The notes beneath the pieces were generated by a model. It saw only the letters and a program-made list of their open reading frames with translations. It searched no databases and had not been told where the DNA came from. From positions 36,641,291-36,705,290 of the forward strand of contig JANCRA010000003.1 of the NCBI GenBank assembly GCA_024362935.1: a stretch of DNA of 64,000 bases, in the 5' to 3' direction. The translations under genes and the position numbers were made by a program. Positions 50,301 through 61,300 of this stretch are shown here, piece by piece. Origin of the DNA: Setophaga petechia. Lineage: Eukaryota; Chordata; Aves; Passeriformes; Parulidae. Position 1 is the stretch's first letter, and each line of letters opens with the position of its first letter.

Positions 50301-50973
50301 GCCAATGGAAAATGAAGATGTAATTTGAAATGTTGGATTTTCTCAAAGAACAGAAAGTATTATTAATAATTTGCTTTGAATTTGTTGGGGTTTGTTTTTT
50401 GGGGGGTTTTTCTTTTCAGTTGTTAGACTTCCTGGATAATTTGGGGCATTGCTAGCCCAAGAAAGTCAGAACTGAGAACAAGTATATCCTGGCACCATGT
50501 TAATTATACATAATGTTTGCATGGTTTTGTACCTTCAAAAGTGATAAACATGTATTATAGTTTTTTGAAAATCTTAGCTGATATTTTGCGATGAGAAACT
50601 TTCAGATTAAATGTAGCACTTTAGATTAATTTATTTCTATGGTGGGATGGCGGTAAATTAAAAAAGGAAAGAATGGGATTGGAGCAACTGTTAAGGAAAT
50701 GTGGCCACATCATGTCAAATGTAAGGACTTGATAAGCCTAGGATTAGTTTTGCCCAGGAGAAGAACTTTGCTGTATGGGAGGCAAGCATAACTGGCAGTG
50801 GCAGCTGCAGTGCAGCATTGCTGGCTGGATCCCTGTGCCAGGGCTGTGCCATGGGTGCAGTGCATGCCCAGCTCCCACTGGTGCCCCCTCCCCTGCCATT
50901 GCTGTGGGGCTCTGCCTGCTGCTCAGGACCATGCTGCCCACACTCAGTGCAGGGGGAAAATACAACAAAGGTT
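41321..50973. other. Host DNA, no gene recognised
   Basis: This is mostly AT-rich DNA with two GC-richer islands near 43180-43420 and 50790-50960, neither with many CpGs. It contains an 18-bp perfect palindrome at 44331-44348. Open frames up to 126 codons show no known domain. No RNA gene is seen. Confidence 0.6.
44331..44348. other. Perfect 18-bp palindrome
   Basis: AGGCAAGAATTCTTGCCT equals its own reverse complement. It could be a dimeric protein-binding site or chance. There is no promoter context. Confidence 0.8.
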
Positions 50974-50980
50974 GAAGGAG
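50974..50980. repeat. Target-site duplication GAAGGAG, left copy
   Basis: GAAGGAG recurs at 51432-51438, just outside the other end of the antisense solo LTR. The true duplication is probably 5-6 bases extended by chance. Confidence 0.65.
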
Positions 50981-51431
50981 TAGAAGTTATGGTGGAAGAA
51001 TTGGGAATAAATCACACAGACTCCATTTTCTTCACAGTGGAAAAAGCCCCTTTATTCTCGTAACTCATTTATATACAGTTTTACAGACCCATTTGACTCC
51101 AATTGGTTAGTATTTTTCTTGCCAATTACTTTATTGGTTAGTAACAAATTGTTGTTCTGTATTAATTAGTCAGTCATTAGTGTGTATGTGCAGGAAAAGT
51201 TGTTTGTGAGAGATAGTTTCCATTTTTCGATCTGTGTAAAAACCGTTTATACAGGTGCTAGTTGTTTTTCACCCAGGAATAGATTGCTGTGTTAATGAGC
51301 TGCTCATGCCAGGATTGCTTTCATATGGGAACTTGCAAAGTGCTAGCTTGACAAGGCCAGTCACTGATTCCAGGAGAGTAGTCTTGATTTTATGAAGCCT
51401 TTCTTTATGATTTTTCTATCTTACTGCAACA
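50981..51431 (-). mobile_element. Solo LTR, antisense, family not named
   Basis: On the minus strand this 451-bp element starts TGTTGCAGTAAG, has two CCAAT boxes (CTAACCAAT) and a TATATAAA box at 51075-51068, then AATAAA at 51056-51051. That is a standard LTR promoter order. It ends CTTCTA, probably a decayed CA. A direct repeat GAAGGAG flanks it. No internal sequence is attached. The family cannot be assigned by eye. Confidence 0.72.
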
Positions 51432-54400
51432 GAAGGAGACCTACCTGTCCCTCTGGTAACAAGCATTCCTGGTTAGTAATGGTTCTGTAGTGGTTTGCCT
51501 CATGACTAGTGTTGATGGTAACTGTGCTCTCTGCATTCAAGAGAAGGCCACTAAAATAGGAAGAAGTAATGGAAATTTGTGCTTTCTTGCAAGTCATATG
51601 ATTTTTTTTTTCCTCTGCGCTCAGGTTTAAAATACTTACAAGATTATTTAATGATGTGATTATGGAATTTACTTAATATTTATACCCCATCATAACAAAG
51701 TTATTGCCCATCTGTACTCCATCTTCTGTTGTATGTAGTGACAGATATCTCCACTCCACAGAGTATTGATGGAGGTGATTGTTAAGGACAATTTTTCAAA
51801 CCTGCAAACTCATAATGAATAAATAGGCCAGGAAAGATCTGCAATTTGAAAGTTTTATCTTCAAACTACTCTGAATTCTAGAAAAACAATTCCTTATATA
51901 GTTTTCTTCAGTTTCTGGTGAAAAAGCTATGCTCATGTGACATTTGTGTATAGCTTAGTTTAATGTGTAGCGTATCCTAATTATGTTTGTACTACTGTTA
52001 AAACTCCATCACTTACACAACATTTCTGAGGGAACTTGAGCAAGAGAAATTAGACTTATGACCACCTAGTGTGGAACAGAAAAAAGGGAATCCTTCCCCA
52101 GGAATGCAACCGAGGAAGTTTCTTTCCTCTCTTCTTCTTTACGTGTGTTTTGTGTTTCCATTTCACAACTGTACATACCAGTACTGGCCATATATCTTAC
52201 ACTTCTGTGCATAGCTTGAACACAGGATGCTACTTTTTGATTTATGTGACCAGGAATTAATTGTTCTTCTTGACTTTTATACAAGATGGACATAGGACTT
52301 ACCTAGTCTTCATAAACTGCCTTTTTAAATAAGTTGGTTTTTTTGCGTGGTGTGATTTAAAATAATCTGTTTACTGGTTGCTTATGCTGTGGCATTGCTT
52401 AAGGCATTGAGTCTTGCTTCATGTTGAGATTATTCAGTGTCCTCTTTTATTACTTGTCTTATAGCAAAGTTAAATCCCTCTGCTTATCTTGCAACAAAAT
52501 AAAAATTAATTAAATTCCTGTGTTACTGAATCAGATGTCTCTATGTTAAAGGGTTAAATTACTCTGGTGTGGCTGAAAGTGGAGGAATTCTCTTAATTAG
52601 GAGCTACTTTAAATACATTCTCACAGGGATTATCAGCATTTCAATGGGGCAGTTTTTGATTCTTTTCCCAATACCTGGATTAGTGTATCTGCCTGAAGTT
52701 TTTATGGACTCTTAGTTCCTGTCACAGTGTCTCTAAAATACAGTATTTGGTTCATATGACTCACTACCTTTGGATAATTAATTTCCTAATATTTTACATA
52801 TATTCTTCCAGTAATTTAGAAAGATTTTTCTGACTTTGATTAATTCATTAGCTTGCTTTTTTTGAGCCAGTGAAAAACCAGGCAAGTTAATCTATGTATG
52901 AAGCTTTTTTTTAACCTCAGCTGGCAGAGAAAGAAGAGGTGATGTAGTTCATGTTGCCTTAGTTCCCAAACAGGAAACAAATACATGGAGCTGTTGACAT
53001 ATAATGGCTGAGAATGTAGGTACTTGGCTGTACCTGCTAAGTGTGTATGTATCTGGAATAAAATATGCACTCCATGAGGGCTGGGCAGGATTTCTGCTGT
53101 GAGCTGCTCTGAACATGAAGGTTACCATGTGTCATCCTGCAGAGCAGGAGCTGTTTGTGAAACAACAGAGCATAACTTCAGATAATGTTTGGATCAGCAT
53201 GGCTGTGGGTGGTAGAATCAGGGACCCTGATACCTACTGAAAAAAGGAGCTATAAAAAAACCCCTGTCAGCTGAGGTAATGTAGACAAGACATATAACAT
53301 GTAAAAGAACTTACTGAACTGTGAAGACTGACATTTGCATCATAAAATCAGGCTTTGTTTAACTAAGTTAATGCATTTTAAGTTTGTTTTGTCTCTTGGT
53401 GAAATAAAATAGGAGCGATTAATGATTAAAATTGAAAACAGAATGGATTCCATTTTTTAAACCACATCAATTTTAATTCAGTAGATATATTAATTTTTCA
53501 TTTTGTTATTGTTGAAAGCAATGAAAGGTTTCCATGAGCACTGTGCTTATGCATGGTGCTATGTTTGACCTTCACATGCAAGTAATTTGAATTGTGCATT
53601 TAGTACAAAGCAATTCTGAGATCCTGAATGAAGTGTCCCTTTTTTCCTGCCTCCTTTCCTTCTACAAAACTAAGGGACTTTTCCTCCCACCATTTCAAAC
53701 CAGTGGTTTTTGTTGTTGCTATGAAATTACCGGGTAGCTTGGCGATGAGAATAATACCAAATTCTCCTTGAGCTTTCTTCTCTCCCACCAGTTCTTCTAT
53801 CTCAGCAGCACCACTTCACCAGTCTTTTTATATTCCATAAACTTCTGTTATGATATACCCCCTTTTTGCATGAAAAAGTGTATGGATATTTTTTCACTTG
53901 GGCAAAAGTTTTTCCTAACTCAATTAAGCTTATGATTAATTTGGTAATTTTTCCAAGTGTCCCTGTTTCATTGTTGTAATATTTCTCAGGTGAAGAGAAA
54001 ATGAGGTTAAATTCTCAAAGTAGCCAGTACTTAGTTGATTGATTTCTGTTTACTCGGACAACCACTTACCTGAAGCTTACCTGATACCTATGTCTGCATC
54101 AATGGTCCCTTTGAGAAATCCCAGTCCCTCCTTTTCCCTATTCTTTATTTTCATTTTATGCAAGCGAAATTGCTTGTTTTGGCTGCACACAAACACTATT
54201 TTTAAATAAGTCCACAGAGGAATTTTCTATTACTCTAGGTTCATATTTTTTTTACATTAATTGTTATGAGCAATTTTGTTCATAGTGGTAACAAGCAGAT
54301 AGAAGCCTCCAAGCAGGGAGAATATTTAGGAAACTCCAGAAAATAATTGAACGGGCATCTTTTGGGGCAGAATAAAATGACCAAAAGGAACATGTCTTAC

Positions 54401-55499
54401 TTTCTACTTAAAATCAACATTTTGTGGCTGTATCCATAAAAGATCAGAAATTTTCTCTTCTCCAAGGCTAGTTTAAAAACCTGCAAATCAAATTAGCAAA
54501 ATATCCAAATGATCGCACTGGCTAAATTATAGTGATTGTGGACTTAGAATACAGCCTGAAATGTTCTTAACTTGCTCTGTTAGGGGTTGCTAAAGTTTAG
54601 AGGCATAGCTTGGCACTAGAATTTTCTGCTGACCCCATTAGTATAACCTCTTCTCCTGTTCTGTCCTACAGTGGGTTTGTTCCTGGTGGTAAGTTTTGAT
54701 AATTGTGGTATGTGTCTCACATTATTTTAAAAGTAGGTAGTATTTGCTTACTTAAGGCACTTGCTTTGTGTGTGGTGGCATGTGGGTTTTTAATTTTAAT
54801 GATTATAAATACAAAGCTTTTGGGTACCAGAGTAAAACCATTGCGATAGGATTCTTGTAATGTGAGTTACCGCTGAGACTGCAGGAGCAGAAGTACTCTA
54901 CACTCATGTAATCACAGGTGAATTTTTGGTAGGCAAATTGCTGTTGCAGTGCTTAAATTGGTTTAGTGCACTAGGGAAGACATCTTAAACATTTTAATAA
55001 ATAGGAAGAGTTTTAATTCTGTTTTATACTTATACCAAAAGATAAATTTCCCAGTGAAATTGCTTTCTTTTTTGAAGTGGAGAACACCATGTTCATCTTT
55101 GTATGGCTTCCTGAAATTTAATTTAACCTTCCATCTGCCTTGCATAGCAGACCATCAAATTGTGCTTTGCCCAGCTTGCTTACTTTAGTAAGACAAAAAC
55201 CTGAGACAGTATTGGCTGTATTTTTCTCAGCTTTTTTATTTAACCCAGGATTTCCTAACAAACTATAGTTTTAGGGCAAAACCAACACCTAATATCCATT
55301 TTCCACACTTCTTTTAAACATTTAACATCTTTCTTGTGACTCCTCACTCTTTTATCTTTCTAGCTATTTTTCCCCAGCAGCTTCCTTTCCTCCCCAGCAG
55401 GTGCCAACTTGGCACGGCGCAGGCTTCCTCTAACTTGGTGCTGTGGCTGTTTCCAAGGCTGTTTAACAGGGAGCTCTTATGTGAGGAAGTGCAGCTGGA

Positions 55500-55690
55500 A
55501 TTTTGCTCTTCCTCCTGCTCTCTTCGGAGCTCCCCCACTTTCCGCCGGCTCGCTCGGCAGCAGCAGCGCCCTTGCAGCCCGGTGAGCCGGGGGGCGGGAG
55601 CGCTTTGTCACCTGCCGGGAGCCAGCCTCACGCCCGCCCAGGCAGCCTGCCACGGGAGCGTGCAGAGATGCTCCCTTCAGTCAGGAGAAC
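55500..55690. promoter_or_regulatory. Small CpG-rich island, candidate promoter or first exon
   Basis: About fifteen CpGs occur in roughly 150 bases, in a window otherwise poor in CpG outside the provirus. It includes GCCGGCTCGCTCGG and a CCCG-GTGAGC match to a plus-strand splice donor with GT at 55582. This is what a non-coding first exon with a TATA-less promoter would look like. I cannot identify a gene. A decayed GC-rich repeat is the alternative. Confidence 0.4.
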
Positions 55691-56596
55691 ATGCAGCACA
55701 CAGGGCTGGAGCTGCACGGAGCTGCCGTGCTTCTTTTCTAAGAGAAATGGTACATGGCACAGCCACCAGTCTGCCCTCTCTTTGCATTTCCTTGTGCATG
55801 AGCTCCAAAATGAAATCCAGTGAGTCTCATGAAATGCACAGGGACGTTATTTCTGTTTTTCTTGCTTTAAAAGCAATAAACTTGTGCCTTTGCTAATGGG
55901 ACAACTGAGATAATGAATCTATTCAAGAAGAAATAACAACAATGATCTTGAAAAAGATTACTACTTTGGTGTTAAAATGGAGTAAAATGGCACTACTGCC
56001 TGTTGTTAATTTTATTGTTCTCTATTGTATCTGAACTATTAAAAAAATGGCTTTGTGAAGTTTTTCTGAATAAGGAAATAAGATGTTCAAGCACAAGAAA
56101 GATACAAAAGAGGGATATATTATCACTTGTTGCCAATTTTGTCTATTTTAGAGCAAAGTTTCATTGTATCTTAATCTTAATAACTAAAATATCTTCAGAG
56201 CAGATAAGTAATTTTTTTATTAGAAAAGTGTAAGTCATAGTTTTAATATAAGCATTAATATTAGTATGAATTGAGGCTTAGTATTATTATAAGATTTAGT
56301 ATTGCATTTTGGCGACAGTAGAAGTCACAGGGGTGTAAATTATTTACCCAAGGTTTTATAATAAATCAGTGGTAGAGATATAACAGGTGAGCATCCAGCC
56401 ACTGTTAGTGCTTTTGTATAGAGAGGCTGGAGAATGTCTGGAAAGTGAATCCTTCAATGACCTGTTTCTTGTAATCTCAGTCTCTCTTGCACAGTAATTA
56501 GAGAAGGGAGGCTGGGGAGAAAAAGAGAGGATTAGTAACTTCAGAACTTACTCAGACTGTACAGATACCAGTGCTAAATTTGCACAGATGTAATAT

Positions 56597-56612
56597 GGGG
56601 GGGGGGGGGGGG
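56597..56612. repeat. Run of 16 G
   Basis: An uninterrupted G16 can fold as a G-quadruplex and is prone to sequencing and replication slippage, so the true length may differ. Confidence 0.85.
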
Positions 56613-57346
56613 ACCAGTGCATCTCAGAGAAAATCTGCATTGTCGCAAGAAGCACCAGTATCAACAGAACTGTAGGTTAAAGTGCAGCTCATGTTTATTG
56701 TGTGAGTCTGTGTAATCACACATATGGGCTGCTGCCAGTGATGGAGAGGGAATAGGATATGCAGAACCTCAGCACAGCATCTACTGCTCTCTGAAAGTGG
56801 TTGTGCTGGAGATGTCTAACCTAGACTTTGTCTCCTGGAGTGGCACTGAGCGTCAGAAACGCATAGCTGCATCCTGTTGAGACAAAACATGACTGTACCC
56901 TCAAAGCAAGTAACATACTGGTGCAGTCAGTCAGTCTGCCAGGTGAAGCATTTTGCTTTAGACATGCTCACACCTTCTTAAGGAACAGCATCACTGTAAT
57001 GCTCGTTTATTGTTGCTTCCTAGGCTGTACATGCAAATTTGATCGCCTGAATTTTTAAATGGCCACAGTGCACAGGGAATCACATGGAGGAGAGCTGTTC
57101 TAGACTTGCCAGTTCACTCCCTCAGAATGCATCTCCCTCACTGCTGCTCTTTATCACTGGTCTCTTTAAATTTGTTCTCTGCACCTGATTAAGTAGAGAA
57201 TTTAGAATATTTTGCCCTTACTGTCATCTAGGCTGTCTGCTTGGGAAGTTACTTAAAGGTTTGCATCATGTGTTGTTCTGCTTTAACTGTGGTATTTCAA
57301 AGTTGTTTAAAGTAGGAGGGGATTAGGATTGGAACGTTTGATTAAG

Positions 57347-57668
57347 AAGGTCAATGGTATCTTGGGGTGCATTAGAAGGATATTGCCAGCAGGTCAGAAC
57401 AGGTGATCCTGACCCTCTACTCAGCTCTGGTGAGGCACATGTGCAGTGCTGTGTCCAGTTCTGGGCTCCTCAGGACTGGAGAGCTTCTGGAACAGGTTCT
57501 GCTCAGAGCTACAAGGATGATTATGGGACTGGAGCAACAAGTAAAAATTGAGGGAGCTGGGCCTGTTTGGTTTCCAGAACAAAAGACTGAGAGGGGACCT
57601 CATCAATGTCCATTAGTATCTGAAGGGAGGATGTCAAGAAGCTGAATCCAGGCTTCTCTCAGTGGTGC
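57347..57668 (+). mobile_element. CR1 LINE fragment, left part
   Basis: The plus strand has CR1 sense text, including TCTTGGGGTGCATTAGAAGG and GTGTCCAGTTCTGGGCTCCT. It is followed by the GAGAGGGGACCTCATCAATG block. The copy continues at 58209 after an inserted solo LTR. It is diverged and non-coding, and the left boundary is approximate. Confidence 0.88.
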
Positions 57669-58208
57669 TGTGTAGTAAATGCCACAAGCCTGGCCAAGGC
57701 ACAGTGGAGGATTTAAGAATGGGAATGCTGACACAGCAGCAGAGAGATGTTCTGACCCCAGACTCACAACTTATCTTTGTACCCTTATAAGGAGAGAAGT
57801 CTTGTTAACCCTACTACTGGTCGCTTGTAGTCCTTCTAACCTTTGCCCATTGGTCAAGTTTGGAGCCTGGCCTAGGGTATAAAAGTAGCATACTGTACCC
57901 TACTAACTTAGGAGAAGAAGAGCCGGGTCCTTTCACGTCGTCCCGAATAAAGCATCTCTGCGGAACAGCCGGTGTCTCCCTTCTCCTCTCTCTCAGTCTG
58001 CCTGAAGCCCCATGCCCGGGGAAGCCAAGCCCAGCAGCAGCTGAAACCCCAAAGAGCTGACAATCACTATAAGAGCTGTTATCACCCTGCTGGCTGGAAG
58101 GCTCCCCGTGGCTTGGGTCCGAGCGAGCTGGTCTCCGGAACCCTTATCCCCCTGGGGATAGAGGTCTTGGGCCAATGCTCCGCTAATAAGACCCCCCATG
58201 GCTTCATA
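57669..58208 (+). mobile_element. Solo LTR inserted in a CR1 copy
   Basis: About 540 bases interrupt the CR1 exactly between two parts that should be adjacent. The insert starts TGTGTAG, has an ATTGG (CCAAT) box near 57850, TATAAAA at 57878-57884 and AATAAA at 57946-57951. It ends CTTCATA, so its last CA has decayed. Flanks read GGTGC and AGTGC, a 5-bp duplication with one mismatch, or 4 bp exact. The U5 after AATAAA is long, about 250 bases. Its family is not identified. Confidence 0.75.
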
Positions 58209-58375
58209 AGTGCCAGGCAACAGGCAGAAACTGATGCACAGGAAGTTCCACCTGAACATGAGGAGGAACTTCACTGTGCATGTGACCAATCACCAGAACA
58301 GATTGTCCAGAGAGGTTGTGGAGTCCCCCTCGCTGGAGATGTTAAAGAACTGGTTCACTGATCGAAAGCATGGAA
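58209..58375 (+). mobile_element. CR1 LINE fragment, right part
   Basis: The CR1 resumes with CACAGGAAGTTCCACCTGAA. The plus-strand frame from 58210 contains RLSREVVESPSLEM, typical of the ORF2 end. The sequence leaves the CR1 pattern at about 58375 without a clear 8-bp terminal repeat. Confidence 0.85.
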
Positions 58376-61300
58376 GAGACTACTCTGTATATACATTTTT
58401 CTCTCTCAAAAACAAACTGCAAACTTTCCAGAAAGCATATCCTCAGCATGATGACTAAGTTCCTGGATTCTGGGGACAGGAAATGGTGGGAGTCTTTTCC
58501 TTCACCTTTCAGACCATTTGACTGTTATTTATAGGAAATTGAAATTTGTTTCAAGACTTAATTTTTTTCAGTTATGCTTTACTATTAAGAACAGAAAACC
58601 TCCAAATGAGGTTTTCCTTGTTTCCATATGTGTGCTTGCTGTGTATAAGTCTGTCTACAGAGATCTGAAACTACTTCTTAGCCTGCTTTTGGATTAAAAG
58701 GATTGGATATGAGCAGTGCTGACCAAACCAGCCTCAAACTAAGATTGCTTCCTCACTTATTAGGCTTCTTTTACGCACTCAAGATGGTGGTGACCCTAAA
58801 TGTCTGAATCTACCCTTCCAGTCAAACTACTCTGCTCATCAGAAATTTGAACCCATTCTCTAATGCTAGGTTTTATTAAAAAATGTGAGGGGTGTGTGTG
58901 GAGGGTATTTATTGAATTTTGATATTTAGATATTTGTGTAAATGTACCTATTCTCATTACTGCTATTCTGTTGGTCTGCATGTTGTCCTGAGAACACACT
59001 TGAAAATATTTTTGTCATAGGTTCAACAATCAAAATACCAAATTCTGGAATAATTCAAGAATATCTGCCCAATAGGTAAATTATAAGATGTGTATATCTG
59101 TTTAATTTATCTACTGTGAAAGAATAATTGCATAGGTTTTCAGCAGTTTTGCAGTCATCATGAGGCATACATGAGTCATGCACAACCCATGAGGGAATAG
59201 AGAGAATATATAAGGTGCTATTATGGTATCATACACTGGTATTTCTGCAAGGCTTGATACCAGATGCACTATTTGGTTAGATTCTCATCCTGCGTTGGAG
59301 TAGTTGTAGCAAAAAATCTGTTTTTGCAGCTCTCCTGGAATTTTCTGAGAGCCAGAAAATACTACACTCCTTTATCACTGCTGCCAAAGAAAGAATAGAT
59401 GTCACTGATCTTGATAGTGGGCATCACTTATTTGAAAGTGTACAGGTTTCCCCAGTTCTTTCAACACCTGTCAGGAAGACTGCCTAAATCAATTCATAAT
59501 GGACAGAATCTGACCAACAAGTTAAAATTATATCTTATTAGATTGTTCTTGCTGCGTTTCCTTTTTCTCTTTTTATATATTTCTCTGCTTTCTTTCCTGA
59601 AATTCATTACCACCAGCTACAAATGATTTGAAAAGGACAGTTCACTCTGATTCTAGAGAGTTGTGTATTTGTTTTCCATTTCAAAAAAACAAAATAAAAA
59701 AAAATTCATTATAATGTGGTTGCCATAGATTGAATCTCCACTGTAAGAGTCAACCTTGTTTCTTAGAAGAAATCTAACCTATTGTCCGATAGACTTTGTG
59801 GAAGTAGATAATGTTGTTGTTGTTGTTATTGTTGCTAATATTATTATTTTATTAGATGTTTTGTGCCTTGGGAAAAGGAGTATGGGGTAGCAGTTGCTAC
59901 GGAAACTGGTTTGAAAGAATGTTGTTGGAATCTGTGAATCTGTTTCTAAGACAGCTGTCAATGTGGACACAAACTAGACCTAGCCTCATTAGTTAGGTGC
60001 TTTCTTTCAGGAGGCGGTGGTTGTTAATCTGACATTTTCCATATTTGAGAGATTTTGTTGTGCAATTCTGCTTATTTACAAGAACAGGATGGCTGTTAAT
60101 GGAGTCAATGTTTTCATTAATTTCTTTTTGTTATATATTCTAATGCTAAGTAAAGTTGTCTATGTTCTGTTTTTTTATTTTCTTTACCCAGACACTACTA
60201 AGGAAAAGTTGTTTTTTTTGTTTTTAGTTCCACAAGTGCTGGTGGCATGTTCTTCAGAAATACGAGGTGGTAAACTCATATGACAGAATACAGACTTTTT
60301 AGTATGCTCAAAGTGTTTATCCTTATGGGTTGGTCCTTGGGGTGATAATTCAGCCATACAGTTTTTTTCATAGCTTTAGCTGTTTTGCCCCATTAGTCTT
60401 AGACCCTAATCTCTTCTTTCCATAGCTCTTCTATGCATAAAGTAGAGAATCCATTTTAATCAGCCAGTGTCATCTGAGCCAATTGCTGCCTTTGGGGAAC
60501 TGAACGCAGACTCTTAACTCTGCTTTTTTCAGTGGCTCCTTGCAAGGCATTTCAACAAATATACAGTTGTCTTAGTAGGGAAGCAGTGGTTATTCTGCCT
60601 TTGTGTCCTCATGCGCTCTGAAACTTATTCATATATAGCTTATTTTTTTCTTTTTTAACAGTCTCTTAAGGGACATTTATAGAACAGAGGCTATATCATG
60701 TAACCTCTAGATGTGACGTTTTCCTTACATCTGCTTATCCCAGGAAATGTTTATTTGGCTAGCAGTTAATCATATTGGCCAACTAGATGAGTAATTATTT
60801 TTGGTGTGATATTTGGATGTATTTTGAGTCCTTTATCATTCTTCACTCTATTTGTCATTTCATTATATTTCAGTGTTTTATCTCTCTCCTTTGTGCAACT
60901 TTCATTAAATACAGTTTAAGGGCAAAGTATTGATAGGCAGAGCAGAAGCTGCATTATGCAGAATGGTCACTTCATCCTCAGGTTTAATAAATCAGTAATA
61001 GTGTAGTTTTCTCTCTTTTCCTTTTTATTACATAATTCACCAAATCAAAGTGACCATAAATAGTATTTTTGCATATTAGTTTTCATCACTGGCTTGTGTA
61101 AAAATTAATGACAACTGAAAGAAAAATCTGGAACTGAATGTATTCCTCTATCTCCACATTTCTATGGCAGCTCCTTAATGCAAACCTGTAGCCTGTGCAT
61201 AAAAAGCACTTAGCTTTACTGCCATGCTGTCACTTCATTAGGCCCCTGTATGTCCTCCTTCTACTGAATCCTGTCATTCCACTTCAGATCTCATTCCTGT

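Larger units (their letters stand above)
51439..57346. other. Host DNA with one CpG-rich island
   Basis: This is AT-rich sequence without recognised exons except for the CpG-rich segment at 55500-55690, listed separately. A 186-codon plus-strand frame at 55336-55896 spans that island, has no recognisable domain and is probably open because of local GC content. A G16 run is at 56597-56612. Confidence 0.55.

Noticed and set aside
55336..55896. 186-codon plus-strand open frame over the CpG island
   Set aside because: It has no recognisable domain, low-complexity Ser/Ala/Arg composition and frame openness expected from GC content. The region is reported as a possible promoter instead.
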